Shown here: positions 1-7,691 of the stretch, one piece after another
How the letters are laid out: each line of letters opens with the position of its first letter
Numbering within the stretch: the first letter of the stretch is position 1
Assembly (NCBI GenBank): GCA_003501665.1
Contig: DNOQ01000004.1
Location: forward strand, 10,210-18,575
DNA: 8,366 nt
Source: Bacteroidales bacterium
GTDB lineage: Bacteria; Bacteroidota; Bacteroidia; Bacteroidales; VadinHA17
Reading direction: 5' to 3'
Made by a program: the position numbers and the translations under genes
The notes under the pieces: generated by a model
Database searches by the model: none
The model's input: only the letters and a program-made list of their open reading frames with translations
What the model was told of the DNA's origin: nothing

Positions 1-30
1 TTGAGGTTGAGGTTGAGGTTGAAGTTGAGG
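1..30. repeat. hexanucleotide tandem repeat, (TTGAGG)n, inside purL
   Basis: Five head-to-tail copies of TTGAGG start at the first base of the window. The fourth copy is TTGAAG. On the coding (minus) strand the unit is CCTCAA, read in frame as alternating Leu and Asn (one Leu becomes Phe in the variant copy). Because the unit is six bases, gain or loss of copies keeps the purL frame. It lies right after the conserved end of the second synthetase half (NYKNHPL), where the linker to the glutaminase domain is expected. The array may continue to the left of the window. Confidence 0.85.
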
Positions 31-2885
31 GGGTGATTTTTATAATTCAGGAATCTCTCCTTTGCCAGTGACGGCTCTGTCTGTCGTCTGTCGAGTAAAT
101 AAGAGGTTCTGAACCAGATATCACGCAGATCATCAATTTCAAATTCCTGCCGGAAGGATCCATGTACTACTGTCAGTGTTCTGGCATTTACAGGATGCCC
201 TATCGCATAGTATGAAATACCATTATCAAGAAGTATTTCCGAAACTTCATTGATATCCTTTACCTGAATTATTATACCCGGATTCTGACTGAATAATATC
301 TTAATAATATCGGATTCATTTATTGCTGAAAGATCAACCGACAATCCTCCGGTAACGTTTGAAAAGCACATTTCGAGGAGGGTTGTCAGCATTCCTCCCG
401 CAGAAATGTCATGGCCCGACAAAATCTTATCGTGTACTATCAGATCCTGTACAATATTGAATACCTGCGCAAAATAGTCCGTATCCCTAACCGTCGGAAC
501 TTCATCACCAAGAGTGTTTAATACCTGCGCAAAACTGCTTCCTCCCGGCTTGAAATAATCCCTGCTCATGTCAATATAGATCAGGCTGGTATATGGATCA
601 TTAACCAAAACTGGTTCAACTATTTTTCGTATATCCTTCACTTCGCCCGAAGCCGATATTATTACTGTACCCGGGGAATAAACAACCTGATCCCTGTATT
701 GCTGGGTCATAGAGAGACTGTCCTTGCCTGTCGGAATGTTAATGCCAAGAGCAATGGCAAAATCGCTTGCAGCTTTCACAGCTGCATATAACCTTGAATC
801 TTCTCCTTCATTTTTGCAGGGCCAGGTCCAGTTTGCAGAGAGAGAAACACTTTTAAGTTTATCTGCCAGAGGAGCCCAGATAATATTTGTAAGTGCTTCG
901 GCTATCGAAAGTACTGAACCCGCCGCCGGATCAACAAGTCCTGCAGCTGAGGCATGACCTATTGATGTTGCCATTCCATGCCTGCCGGTATAATCAAGGG
1001 AAATTGCTCCCGGATTATTTAACGGCAGCTGAAGCGGACCCGCACATTGTTGCTTTGCTATCCTTCCTGTTACAGATCTGTCGACTTTATTGGTTAGCCA
1101 GTCTTTACAGGCAACTTCTTCAATAGATAAGACCATTTCAATATAGTCGTGCAACCTGCCAGATTGATATTCCACTTTTTTATAAGCGGAATCTATAGTA
1201 ATATCATTCATAACTGTTTTTGGCGGATTGCCGAAAAGTGATTCAAGCCTTATGTCAACAGGTTTTTCTCCTGTTACCGGATTGATGAGTGTAAACTGAT
1301 GATCACCTGTTATTTCGCCAATTATGTATAGAGGCGCTCTTTCCCTTTCAGCTATTTTCCTGAGTGATTCCACCGACGATTTTTTCATAACAAGACCAAT
1401 TCTTTCCTGTGACTCATTGCCAATGATCTCCTTCGCGGAGAGAGTAGGATCACCTACCGGTAACTTGCTGATGTCGACTCTACCTCCGGTAGCTTCAACA
1501 AGCTCTGAAAGACAGTTCAGATGACCTCCCGCACCATGGTCATGAATTGAAATTACAGGATTCTTATCCATCTCACCCAAAGCCCTGATTGCATTATATA
1601 CTCTTTTCTGCATTTCGGGGTTTGCACGCTGTACAGCATTTAATTCTATCGCACTGTCATATTTTCCGGTATCAACTGATGATACTGCACCTCCTCCCAT
1701 ACCTATCCGGTAATTATCACCTCCGAGAAGTACAATTAAATCTCCTTTTTCCGGAATACTTTTATGGCTGTCGGCTTTCTTTCCGGTACCGATTCCTCCG
1801 GCAAGCATGATAACCTTATCGTAACCATAAAGCTTCTGATTCTCGTTATGTTCGAATGTGAACAATGATCCGCATATCAGGGGCTGACCGAATTTATTTC
1901 CGAAATCGCTGGCTCCGTTAGATGCCTTGATCAGAATATCTTCAGGAGTCTGGTAAAGCCATGCACGTTCCTTTATTGTCTTTTCCCAGGGGCGGCCTCC
2001 TTCGGGCCGGGGGTATGAAGTCATATAAACAGCAGTGCCTGCTACTGGAAAAGATCCCCTGCCCCCTGCAATACGATCCCTGATCTCACCACCTGTTCCG
2101 GTTGAAGCCCCGTTAAATGGCTCAACCGTTGTCGGAAAATTATGCGTTTCAGCTTTCAGTGAAAGAACCGATTCATAATTCTTTATCCTGAAAAAATCAG
2201 GTTTCTCCTGTGTTCCCGGTGCAAACTGCTCAACAACAGGGCCCCCGATGAAAGCACAGTTATCTTTATATGCCGAAACAACCTTATTTGGATTGGTTTG
2301 GGTGGTGAGTCTTATCAATTGAAACAGAGTGGTGTCCATTTCTTTGCCATCTATCACAAAGGTTCCGTTGAATATTTTGTGACGGCAATGCTCGGAATTT
2401 ACCTGCGAAAAACCAAATACTTCACTGTCAGTAAGTTCTCTTCCGATATCCAGGCTCAGTTTTTCGAGGTATTCAATTTCTTCATCACTCAGGGCAAGTC
2501 CTTCGTTGTTGTTGTATTCACGTATATTTTCAATATATTTTACCGGATCCGGCTTTTTGTCAATGATGAAAATATCCTGGCCCAGTCCGTGATACAGGGC
2601 CTGGAGCATCGGGTCCCATACTGGTTTACCCGTGACAGGATTAAATTCCTCAATTCTGGTAATTCCCTTAATTCCCATATTCTGGGTAATTTCCACGGCA
2701 TTTGTACTCCAGGGAGTTATCATTTCCTTTCTTGGACCTTTGAATGTTCCCTTAAGATGTTCTTCTTCAAGCAATTTTGCATTCCCGAAAAGCCAGATAA
2801 GTTTCGAAATATCATTTTTACCCGTTTTGCCCGATGTTCCTGCTGCTATTATATTACCACTGCTGTTTATAAAGAAAAGGATCAT
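1..2885 (-). CDS. purL: phosphoribosylformylglycinamidine synthase (FGAM synthase), single-chain type, 3' end cut off
   Basis: This cytoplasmic enzyme performs the fourth step of purine synthesis: FGAR + ATP + glutamine gives FGAM + ADP + phosphate + glutamate. The reading frame is open for 961 codons from the ATG at 2885 to the left edge. Visible landmarks are an N-terminal PurS-like region (about 1-145, with PWSTNAVEITQNMG near 58-71), the linker motif SEHCRHK (164-170), KAETHNFPTTVEPFNG (244-259) in the first synthetase half, HDHGAGG (448-454), GKDSLSM (720-726) and SGHDISAGGM (823-832) in the second half, and WFRTSYLLDRR near 924-934. Large-type PurL proteins are about 1,200-1,300 residues (E. 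coli 1,295), so the C-terminal glutaminase domain with its catalytic Cys should lie beyond the left edge. The ATG at 2885 is the only one before an in-frame stop at 2916-2918. No Shine-Dalgarno is visible. The phosphoesterase gene ends 50 bp upstream with no terminator between, so read-through is possible. The last visible codons form a Leu-Asn repeat. Confidence 0.97.
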   Translation of the reverse strand, partial: MILFFINSSGNIIAAGTSGKTGKNDISKLIWLFGNAKLLEEEHLKGTFKGPRKEMITPWSTNAVEITQNMGIKGITRIEEFNPVTGKPVWDPMLQALYHGLGQDIFIIDKKPDPVKYIENIREYNNNEGLALSDEEIEYLEKLSLDIGRELTDSEVFGFSQVNSEHCRHKIFNGTFVIDGKEMDTTLFQLIRLTTQTNPNKVVSAYKDNCAFIGGPVVEQFAPGTQEKPDFFRIKNYESVLSLKAETHNFPTTVEPFNGASTGTGGEIRDRIAGGRGSFPVAGTAVYMTSYPRPEGGRPWEKTIKERAWLYQTPEDILIKASNGASDFGNKFGQPLICGSLFTFEHNENQKLYGYDKVIMLAGGIGTGKKADSHKSIPEKGDLIVLLGGDNYRIGMGGGAVSSVDTGKYDSAIELNAVQRANPEMQKRVYNAIRALGEMDKNPVISIHDHGAGGHLNCLSELVEATGGRVDISKLPVGDPTLSAKEIIGNESQERIGLVMKKSSVESLRKIAERERAPLYIIGEITGDHQFTLINPVTGEKPVDIRLESLFGNPPKTVMNDITIDSAYKKVEYQSGRLHDYIEMVLSIEEVACKDWLTNKVDRSVTGRIAKQQCAGPLQLPLNNPGAISLDYTGRHGMATSIGHASAAGLVDPAAGSVLSIAEALTNIIWAPLADKLKSVSLSANWTWPCKNEGEDSRLYAAVKAASDFAIALGINIPTGKDSLSMTQQYRDQVVYSPGTVIISASGEVKDIRKIVEPVLVNDPYTSLIYIDMSRDYFKPGGSSFAQVLNTLGDEVPTVRDTDYFAQVFNIVQDLIVHDKILSGHDISAGGMLTTLLEMCFSNVTGGLSVDLSAINESDIIKILFSQNPGIIIQVKDINEVSEILLDNGISYYAIGHPVNARTLTVVHGSFRQEFEIDDLRDIWFRTSYLLDRRQTEPSLAKERFLNYKNHPLNFNLNLNL

Positions 2886-2935
2886 TCCGGTAATCTTATT
2901 TTTTAATAAATATATTCAGAAAAATAAAAAACGTA

Positions 2936-5554
2936 TTAATAGACATATTTTGCAGGGTAGGGTGAATTTCCCTTTGCGGCATGCCAGAGAATCCTGTTGA
3001 GCAGGTCGTCATTTCCGGTATCCACACGATCGAAAACAGGCAACATGCTTTTCTTCGCAAAATGAAGCTCCCGGCCCGAAAGTGAAGATAATGGTTTATT
3101 CATTTCGTCGAGTGGGATATTATTTGGTACGGAGACATACGGAGAAAAATCAGACTGGCCGGTAAAGCAGTCGCTCATCGGATTGGCTATTGCGTCCTGA
3201 ATATTCATGGGAGGAATGCCCAGGATCTGCTCAATAGTTCTTACCATCGAAGGCTGGGTATAATATGTGCTGATCGTTTTCCTTAATCTTGAGTATGGAC
3301 TTATTACCAGTGCAACTGTACGGTAGGCTGACACATGGTCCCAGCCTGCCTGGGAATCATCTTCAACAACCATGATGACAGTATTTGCCCAGAATCTGCT
3401 CTTACTAACTGCTTCAACAATTCTTCCCAGCGCAAGATCATTATCGGCAACCATTGCCCGTGGTGTCGGATAGCCTGGTCTTGTTCCGGCAGTATGATCA
3501 TTCGGAAGTGCCATGATCATAAGCTCCGGAAGCTGATCACCTTCCATTGCCTCATAATACCTTAATTCTTTAATGAAGTCATCGGCTCTCATAATATCGG
3601 TAAATACATGAGGACCGTATGAGGGAAATGAAGGACTAAGGATATCCTTTACCGGCTCAATTGTGGTATGATTTATAAATTCGACTTTTTCCCCTTTGAG
3701 GTACTTACTGTATACATCTGTCCATGTTACATTTGAATCGTTAAAATAGGGAGCAGAGGCTTCACCATAAATTCTTACCGTTTTACCGTGTTTAAGTCCG
3801 TTATCCCAGATAAAACCTGTGGGCGCATATACCAATGCATCATACTGTACATGAGGATAACTTCTGAACCATGCATACATGTTCTTTTCAATATAATCGG
3901 TGACAATCGAGGCATCAGTCCACTGGTGGCCTTCTGCCGAGGATTTGCCCGATACATGGAAATTATCAAGCAACTGGAACTCCTTGCAAAGCTTATGTGT
4001 ATTGGGAGTTACTTCTTCTCCATAGATGCAGAGTGTAGGATCACCCTTACCTTCTTTCATATCGCCTAAGATCTGGTCATAAGTACGGTTCTCTTTGATG
4101 ATATAGAGAACATGTTTGAACAGGGAAGGTTCTCCAATCCTGTCGGGCAAAGGTTTCAGGCTTACATTTTTACGGGGCTCCTCCCTGGCCATTAATGCTC
4201 TCGACAGGTCATTCACTGCAATTACGGTATCGGTATATGCTTTCAGATCATCTTTATCGGGAACCGGGATCACCGAAACTGAGGCAAGCATGTGATGCGA
4301 ATTATAAATAAGATTATCCCCATCGGGATTATTGAGGCCGATATGAATACCATTACCTTCAATATTGCCTACATAAATATGCCCTGATTTTGAAATACTT
4401 ATACCGGAAGGATAAGCTCCTGTGGGAATAAAACCCGTTACTGTGCTTGTTTTTAATTTACTTTTCCTTGCAGCCCGCTTACCGAGGGCAACAACAGCAA
4501 GAGCATTATCCATTCCGTTGGCAACATAAAGGGTATGCTCATCGTGAGCGAGGCATAGTCCGTTTGGTGAATCACCAAACCAGTGATTTATTTCGGGTTG
4601 CAACCTGACACTGATAGTTTCAGTTACCCTGTCGGTATGAGTATTAATCACTGATACATTATCACTGTTGGAATTTGTAACATAAACGTATCTTCCTTTC
4701 TTATCGCTGATGATCTCATTCGGATGCAATCCCACAAGGATATCTTTTATAACCAGCCCGGAGAGAGGATCAATCACAGCCACACTGCCTTCCCGTGTTG
4801 AACCTCCTGCATTATTATCCACCCTGGCTGCACTCCATGGTACTCCGGCTATATCAGGGTCATTCTCTTCAGGATACCTTCCTGCCCAGTTTGTGACATA
4901 TATCTTTCCTGCAGCTTTTGTAAGTCCGTATGGTGCAACTCCCGGCCAGGCTATCCAGATCGTATCTCCTGTTACAAGGTCCTGTTTGATGAGTTTATTG
5001 TTACCGTTCAGGACAACATAGAGATACTTTTTTTTTGATTCTTTTGAAATCAGTATTTCATTGGGAAGAGCCACCTGGGAATATTGATCAGGTTTATATT
5101 CAAAAATTTTATAGAATCCGGCCATCACTTCATTCCAGAATGCCGATGCAACAAACGATCTGTTATTGCTGTTCGCCACACTCCAGTAAACTCTCACAGA
5201 CTCACCGTCAGTATCCCACAATATTCCGGAATAGGTGTTGCGTGCGCCCCTCAGTTCGGGATGCAGATTGTTATGAAGAGTATATTTGATTTTGTTATCT
5301 TCCGTGCTTATAAAGACAATAGTTAACCTTTCTTCCACAGCCAGCCATTTCCCGTCAGGTGACAGTGCAACATCCATCGAGTGGTTCTCTCTTGACTCAT
5401 CACCAAAAACAATCTGCTGACCTGCAGGCTGGATAAGCCTGTTGTATGGCAGACGGAACTGACGGTCATTTTCAGTTATTACTGACGGAGCTGTAATTTG
5501 TGCATCAATGTTTATGCAGATCATTACAAGAATTAATGTTGTGAAATATCTCAT
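2936..5554 (-). CDS. secreted YncE-like beta-propeller / phosphoesterase (alkaline phosphatase superfamily) fusion protein
   Basis: This 872-residue protein has two parts. A Sec signal peptide (about 1-18, basic MRYF start, hydrophobic core, likely cut after IDA) sends it to the periplasm or outside. Residues about 50-440 carry YVTN/YncE-type propeller blades: KIYVTNWAG (217-225), YVYVTNSNSDNVSVIN (289-304), TLYVANGMDNALAVV (341-355) and HIYVGN (392-397). Residues about 475-790 match the phosphoesterase family that includes phospholipase C and acid phosphatases: HVLYIIKENRTYDQILGD (481-498), NFHVSGKSSAEGHQW (531-545), LPNDHTAG (683-690) and VVEDDSQAGWDH (729-740). By family analogy E488/N489, D686/H687, the E731-D733 cluster and D739/H740 are candidate metal ligands or catalytic residues; this is inference. 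The substrate is unknown. The propeller may bind a partner or position the substrate. The start has no Shine-Dalgarno. The gene lies behind the DUF3127 terminator and 50 bp ahead of purL. Confidence 0.9.
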   Translation of the reverse strand: MRYFTTLILVMICINIDAQITAPSVITENDRQFRLPYNRLIQPAGQQIVFGDESRENHSMDVALSPDGKWLAVEERLTIVFISTEDNKIKYTLHNNLHPELRGARNTYSGILWDTDGESVRVYWSVANSNNRSFVASAFWNEVMAGFYKIFEYKPDQYSQVALPNEILISKESKKKYLYVVLNGNNKLIKQDLVTGDTIWIAWPGVAPYGLTKAAGKIYVTNWAGRYPEENDPDIAGVPWSAARVDNNAGGSTREGSVAVIDPLSGLVIKDILVGLHPNEIISDKKGRYVYVTNSNSDNVSVINTHTDRVTETISVRLQPEINHWFGDSPNGLCLAHDEHTLYVANGMDNALAVVALGKRAARKSKLKTSTVTGFIPTGAYPSGISISKSGHIYVGNIEGNGIHIGLNNPDGDNLIYNSHHMLASVSVIPVPDKDDLKAYTDTVIAVNDLSRALMAREEPRKNVSLKPLPDRIGEPSLFKHVLYIIKENRTYDQILGDMKEGKGDPTLCIYGEEVTPNTHKLCKEFQLLDNFHVSGKSSAEGHQWTDASIVTDYIEKNMYAWFRSYPHVQYDALVYAPTGFIWDNGLKHGKTVRIYGEASAPYFNDSNVTWTDVYSKYLKGEKVEFINHTTIEPVKDILSPSFPSYGPHVFTDIMRADDFIKELRYYEAMEGDQLPELMIMALPNDHTAGTRPGYPTPRAMVADNDLALGRIVEAVSKSRFWANTVIMVVEDDSQAGWDHVSAYRTVALVISPYSRLRKTISTYYTQPSMVRTIEQILGIPPMNIQDAIANPMSDCFTGQSDFSPYVSVPNNIPLDEMNKPLSSLSGRELHFAKKSMLPVFDRVDTGNDDLLNRILWHAAKGNSPYPAKYVY

Positions 5555-5563
5555 AACAATATA

Positions 5564-5580
5564 TTTTATAAGCTATAAAA
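5564..5580. promoter_or_regulatory. A/T-rich inverted repeat in the phosphoesterase leader
   Basis: A perfect 7-bp inverted repeat, TTTTATA-AGC-TATAAAA, ends 9 bp before the ATG at 5554. A second, shorter one (TGATT-TTT-AATCA) lies at 5591-5603. They could form a weak leader hairpin or be an operator. Such short A/T-rich symmetry also arises by chance in this kind of spacer, so no function is claimed. No clear -33/-7 promoter was found; the nearest is TATCTTTA on the minus strand at 5616-5623, one base off the -7 consensus. Confidence 0.3.
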
Positions 5581-5625
5581 CCCTGTTTTTTGATTTTTAA
5601 TCAGTACATCAATCTTAAAGATAAC

Positions 5626-5655
5626 AAAAAAAGACTGAATTTGCGGTTCAGTCTT
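5626..5655 (-). terminator. intrinsic terminator after the DUF3127 gene
   Basis: Read on the minus strand, a perfect 9-bp stem AAGACTGAA / TTCAGTCTT with a 7-nt loop (5631-5655) runs directly into a T-run ending at about 5626. The stem begins 10 bp after the DUF3127 stop codon at 5666-5668. It separates the FKBP-DUF3127 pair from the phosphoesterase gene. The plus-strand side of the stem is also followed by a T-rich stretch, but no plus-strand gene ends here. Confidence 0.88.
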
Positions 5656-5665
5656 TTAATTCTTT

Positions 5666-6046
5666 TCAGAATGGCAGATCACTCAGATCGTCTATTTCCG
5701 GAGGCATGTCTTCCAGCCGTGGCTGGTTATTTGCAACCTGATCCCTGTTCTGTGATGTTATCTTTTCAATTTTCCAGGCATCAAGATTTGTAAAATAGTT
5801 TACCCTTCCTTCACGTTCCCATCTGTTACCCTTTATATTGAATGTGACTTTAACTTCTTCATTCATGAAAGATTCATTGATAAGATCACATTTATCCTGT
5901 AAAAGCTGGAATTTTATATAGTCAATAAAGAGAGCAGATCCGCCTGTTTCTTTTCTTTCGATAACGAATTCGCGTTTTCGGAATTTATCACTTACCTGGT
6001 TTACAGGTAAAACATCGATTATCTTACCGGTAATTTCAAATGCCAT
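5666..6046 (-). CDS. DUF3127 family protein, OB-fold-like, with SSB-like acidic tail
   Basis: A 126-residue cytoplasmic protein without signal peptide or membrane segment. The opening MAFEITGKIIDVLP, the FVIERKETG strand (27-35), the KVTFNIKGNRWE strand (66-77) and NLDAWKIEKI (88-97) match the DUF3127 family common in Bacteroidota, which is predicted to be a compact beta-barrel of OB-fold type. From about residue 98 the chain becomes polar (SQNRDQVANNQP) and ends in an acidic tail, EDMPPEIDDLSDLPF (112-126). This layout, an OB-like core, a Gln/Asn-rich linker and an acidic tip ending in Asp-Leu-Pro-Phe, resembles bacterial single-stranded-DNA-binding protein. DNA binding is inference; the family has no firmly known role. 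The gene starts 34 bp after the FKBP stop, probably on the same transcript, and is followed by a strong terminator. No Shine-Dalgarno is visible. Confidence 0.9.
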   Translation of the reverse strand: MAFEITGKIIDVLPVNQVSDKFRKREFVIERKETGGSALFIDYIKFQLLQDKCDLINESFMNEEVKVTFNIKGNRWEREGRVNYFTNLDAWKIEKITSQNRDQVANNQPRLEDMPPEIDDLSDLPF

Positions 6047-6080
6047 CTTGGTATAATCTTTTGAGGAACAGACTATTTGT

Positions 6081-6794
6081 TTAATTCATAATCTCCAGAA
6101 GCTCCACATCAAAAATGAGTGTAGAAAATGGTTTGATCATTTCACCGGCTCCGTTTGCACCATAAGCGATATTTTGAGGAAGGTAAATCCTGAACTTCGA
6201 TCCTACGGGCATAAGCTGAAGTGCTTCGGTCCATCCGGGAATTACACCCGAAACCGGGAACTGTGCAGGTTCACCTCTTTTAACTGATGAGTCGAATTCG
6301 GTTCCGTCTATAAGAGTTCCTGTATAATGAACCTTGACTTCACTGGAGATTATCGGTTTGGGGCCTGATCCCATTTTAATCACTTCGTACTGTAATCCGC
6401 TCGGAGTGATGATAACTCCTGTCTTTTCTTTGTTTTTTGCCAGAAATGCCTCATTTTCTGCAATGTACACCTTGTATATTTCCTTGTTCTGTTCTGCCTG
6501 GTTAGCCATCATTTTTGTTTCACGTTCGTTTAAAAACATCATTATATATCCTCTTGCAGATTCATCCGACATGGCCGGGCTGCCTTTTTCACCGTCAAGC
6601 ATGGCTTTCGCAACAATCATCGGATTAAGAATCAGACTGTCTGACATGAGCGCGTTGTAATTAACTATGCCAAAAGCATATGAAAGAGAATCTTCCTTTG
6701 TTTTAATTTTAGAACTTTTAACAGCACTCTTACCACATGATGCCAACATAATGACAATTAACAATACTGGAATTACTATTCCCCTGATTTTCAT
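6081..6794 (-). CDS. FKBP-type peptidyl-prolyl cis-trans isomerase, lipoprotein
   Basis: The product (237 residues from the chosen start) catalyses cis-trans isomerisation of Xaa-Pro bonds and probably helps proteins fold in the envelope. It begins with a lipoprotein signal (MKIRG, hydrophobic core) and lipobox Leu-Ala-Ser-Cys with the lipidated Cys at 20. Residues about 30-125 resemble the N-terminal helical dimerisation domain of FkpA/Mip-type FKBPs. Residues about 135-236 are the FKBP domain with the usual active-site positions present: Y157, F167, D168, F179, V184, I185, W188, Y211 and F228. The residues after Cys20 (GKSAVKSSK) are not acidic, so no surface-export signal is evident. The open frame extends to an ATG at 6848, but the start at 6794 is chosen: it gives a proper lipoprotein signal, while the longer form would add 18 residues and overlap the promoter at 6823-6849. 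The DUF3127 gene follows after 34 bp, suggesting an operon. Confidence 0.93.
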   Translation of the reverse strand: MKIRGIVIPVLLIVIMLASCGKSAVKSSKIKTKEDSLSYAFGIVNYNALMSDSLILNPMIVAKAMLDGEKGSPAMSDESARGYIMMFLNERETKMMANQAEQNKEIYKVYIAENEAFLAKNKEKTGVIITPSGLQYEVIKMGSGPKPIISSEVKVHYTGTLIDGTEFDSSVKRGEPAQFPVSGVIPGWTEALQLMPVGSKFRIYLPQNIAYGANGAGEMIKPFSTLIFDVELLEIMN

Positions 6795-6822
6795 TTTTAA
6801 TATTTTTAAAATTAAATTTTGG

Positions 6823-6849
6823 CAAAGATAACACTTTGAGACTTGCAAA
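6823..6849 (-). promoter_or_regulatory. Bacteroidota-type promoter for the FKBP-DUF3127 operon
   Basis: On the minus strand TATCTTTG (6823-6830) matches the Bacteroidota -7 consensus TAnnTTTG exactly. A TTTG at 6846-6849 can serve as the -33 element, although the 15-bp spacing is a little short. Transcription would begin near 6816, leaving a leader of about 20 nt before the ATG at 6794. Confidence 0.65.
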
Positions 6850-6981
6850 AAAGGATTGAATAGTTTTTCGCACAGAAATATTTTTCTTGCTGAAAATCAA
6901 TTCATTCATTATCCTCCGGGAACGGACCGGGAATTTAAGTGAAATATTTACCTTTTACTGGTTCGTATAATAAAAATGATT

Positions 6982-7638
6982 TCAGATTTTAATAGCTCTT
7001 ATTATATGCCTCTTTCCGGGAGGCCCTTCTGTAAGTATGACTTTGAATCCGCATTCGGTTAGGTTACGTCTCACTTCTCCCTTGGCTGAATACGTAACAA
7101 AGACACCTCCTGACTCTGTGATTTCTGCTATTCTTTCCATAATATTTTTTGTCCACATCTCAGGCTGCTTGTCAGGTCCGAATGCATCGAAATAGATGAG
7201 GTTAAAAGATCCGGTGATATTATTCTTTGTAAGATCAGCTTCTATTTTCATCAGATTGAAGAAGGGAAGTATATTAATCATCTTACCCCATTCGGATGAG
7301 TGGATCCTCTCTGATATTTGTTTTCCGTCCTTTCCGGCATAAAGATGATGATTCAGGTTTTCAGCGATCCGGTTCCCGAGAGGGTATTTTTCTATTGAAG
7401 TATAAAACACCTCTCTCGTACCGGTTATCGCCCTGACAGCTGTCAGCAGAGCGTTTAGACCCGTTCCAAATCCGACTTCAAATATTCTGACAGGATCGCA
7501 TGTACACATATCGAAGCCGTTCCTTATGAAAATGAATTCAGACTCCTGAACCGCTCCATGTACCGAATGAAAGTGTTCATTCAGTTCGGGGACAAATAAT
7601 GTATGCGATCCGTCGGAGGTTGTTACTAATTGATTCAT
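6982..7638 (-). CDS. mnmD: tRNA 5-methylaminomethyl-2-thiouridine(34) methyltransferase, stand-alone MnmD
   Basis: A 218-residue cytoplasmic SAM-dependent methyltransferase that by family performs the final methylation of nm5(s2)U to mnm5(s2)U at wobble position 34 of tRNAs reading split codon boxes. It corresponds to the N-terminal half of E. coli MnmC; the FAD-dependent oxidase half is absent, so the enzyme should act on the nm5U made directly by MnmEG. Seen in the sequence are HSVHGAVQESEFIFIRNG (24-41), SAM-binding motif I IFEVGFGTGLN (52-62), the acidic residue of the next strand E83, YFDAFGPDKQPEMWT (149-163, the catalytic Asp region) and the C-terminal EVRRNLTECGF (188-198) and GPPGKRHIIRA (205-215). 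No Shine-Dalgarno or clear promoter is visible. The gene ends 187 bp before the FKBP start with no recognisable terminator, and is divergent from the isomerase gene at 7897. Confidence 0.94.
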   Translation of the reverse strand: MNQLVTTSDGSHTLFVPELNEHFHSVHGAVQESEFIFIRNGFDMCTCDPVRIFEVGFGTGLNALLTAVRAITGTREVFYTSIEKYPLGNRIAENLNHHLYAGKDGKQISERIHSSEWGKMINILPFFNLMKIEADLTKNNITGSFNLIYFDAFGPDKQPEMWTKNIMERIAEITESGGVFVTYSAKGEVRRNLTECGFKVILTEGPPGKRHIIRAIKI

Positions 7639-7691
7639 TTTCAGAATTATTTTATGTTCCGTGTCCTGCGTTTAACATTAATAAGATTACA

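Noticed and set aside
2298..2906. A 202-codon open frame on the plus strand
   Set aside because: It lies wholly antisense to well-conserved purL codons apart from its last few bases, and its translation shows no family motif; it is a shadow of the purL frame.
2886..2935. Possible separate purL promoter or terminator in the 50-bp gap
   Set aside because: The gap is A/T-rich with no hairpin and no exact -7 element; the nearest match, TATTTTTC on the minus strand, misses the final G, so nothing is called.
6795..6848. An 18-codon N-terminal extension of the FKBP gene
   Set aside because: It overlaps an exact Bacteroidota promoter element and would place a polar, Cys-containing segment before a complete lipoprotein signal.
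6916..6933. Two direct copies of CCGGGAA four bases apart, with a third at 7813-7819 on the other side of mnmD
   Set aside because: The word is only seven bases long, it does not form a hairpin, and similar CCGGGA words occur inside genes here; chance is the simplest explanation.
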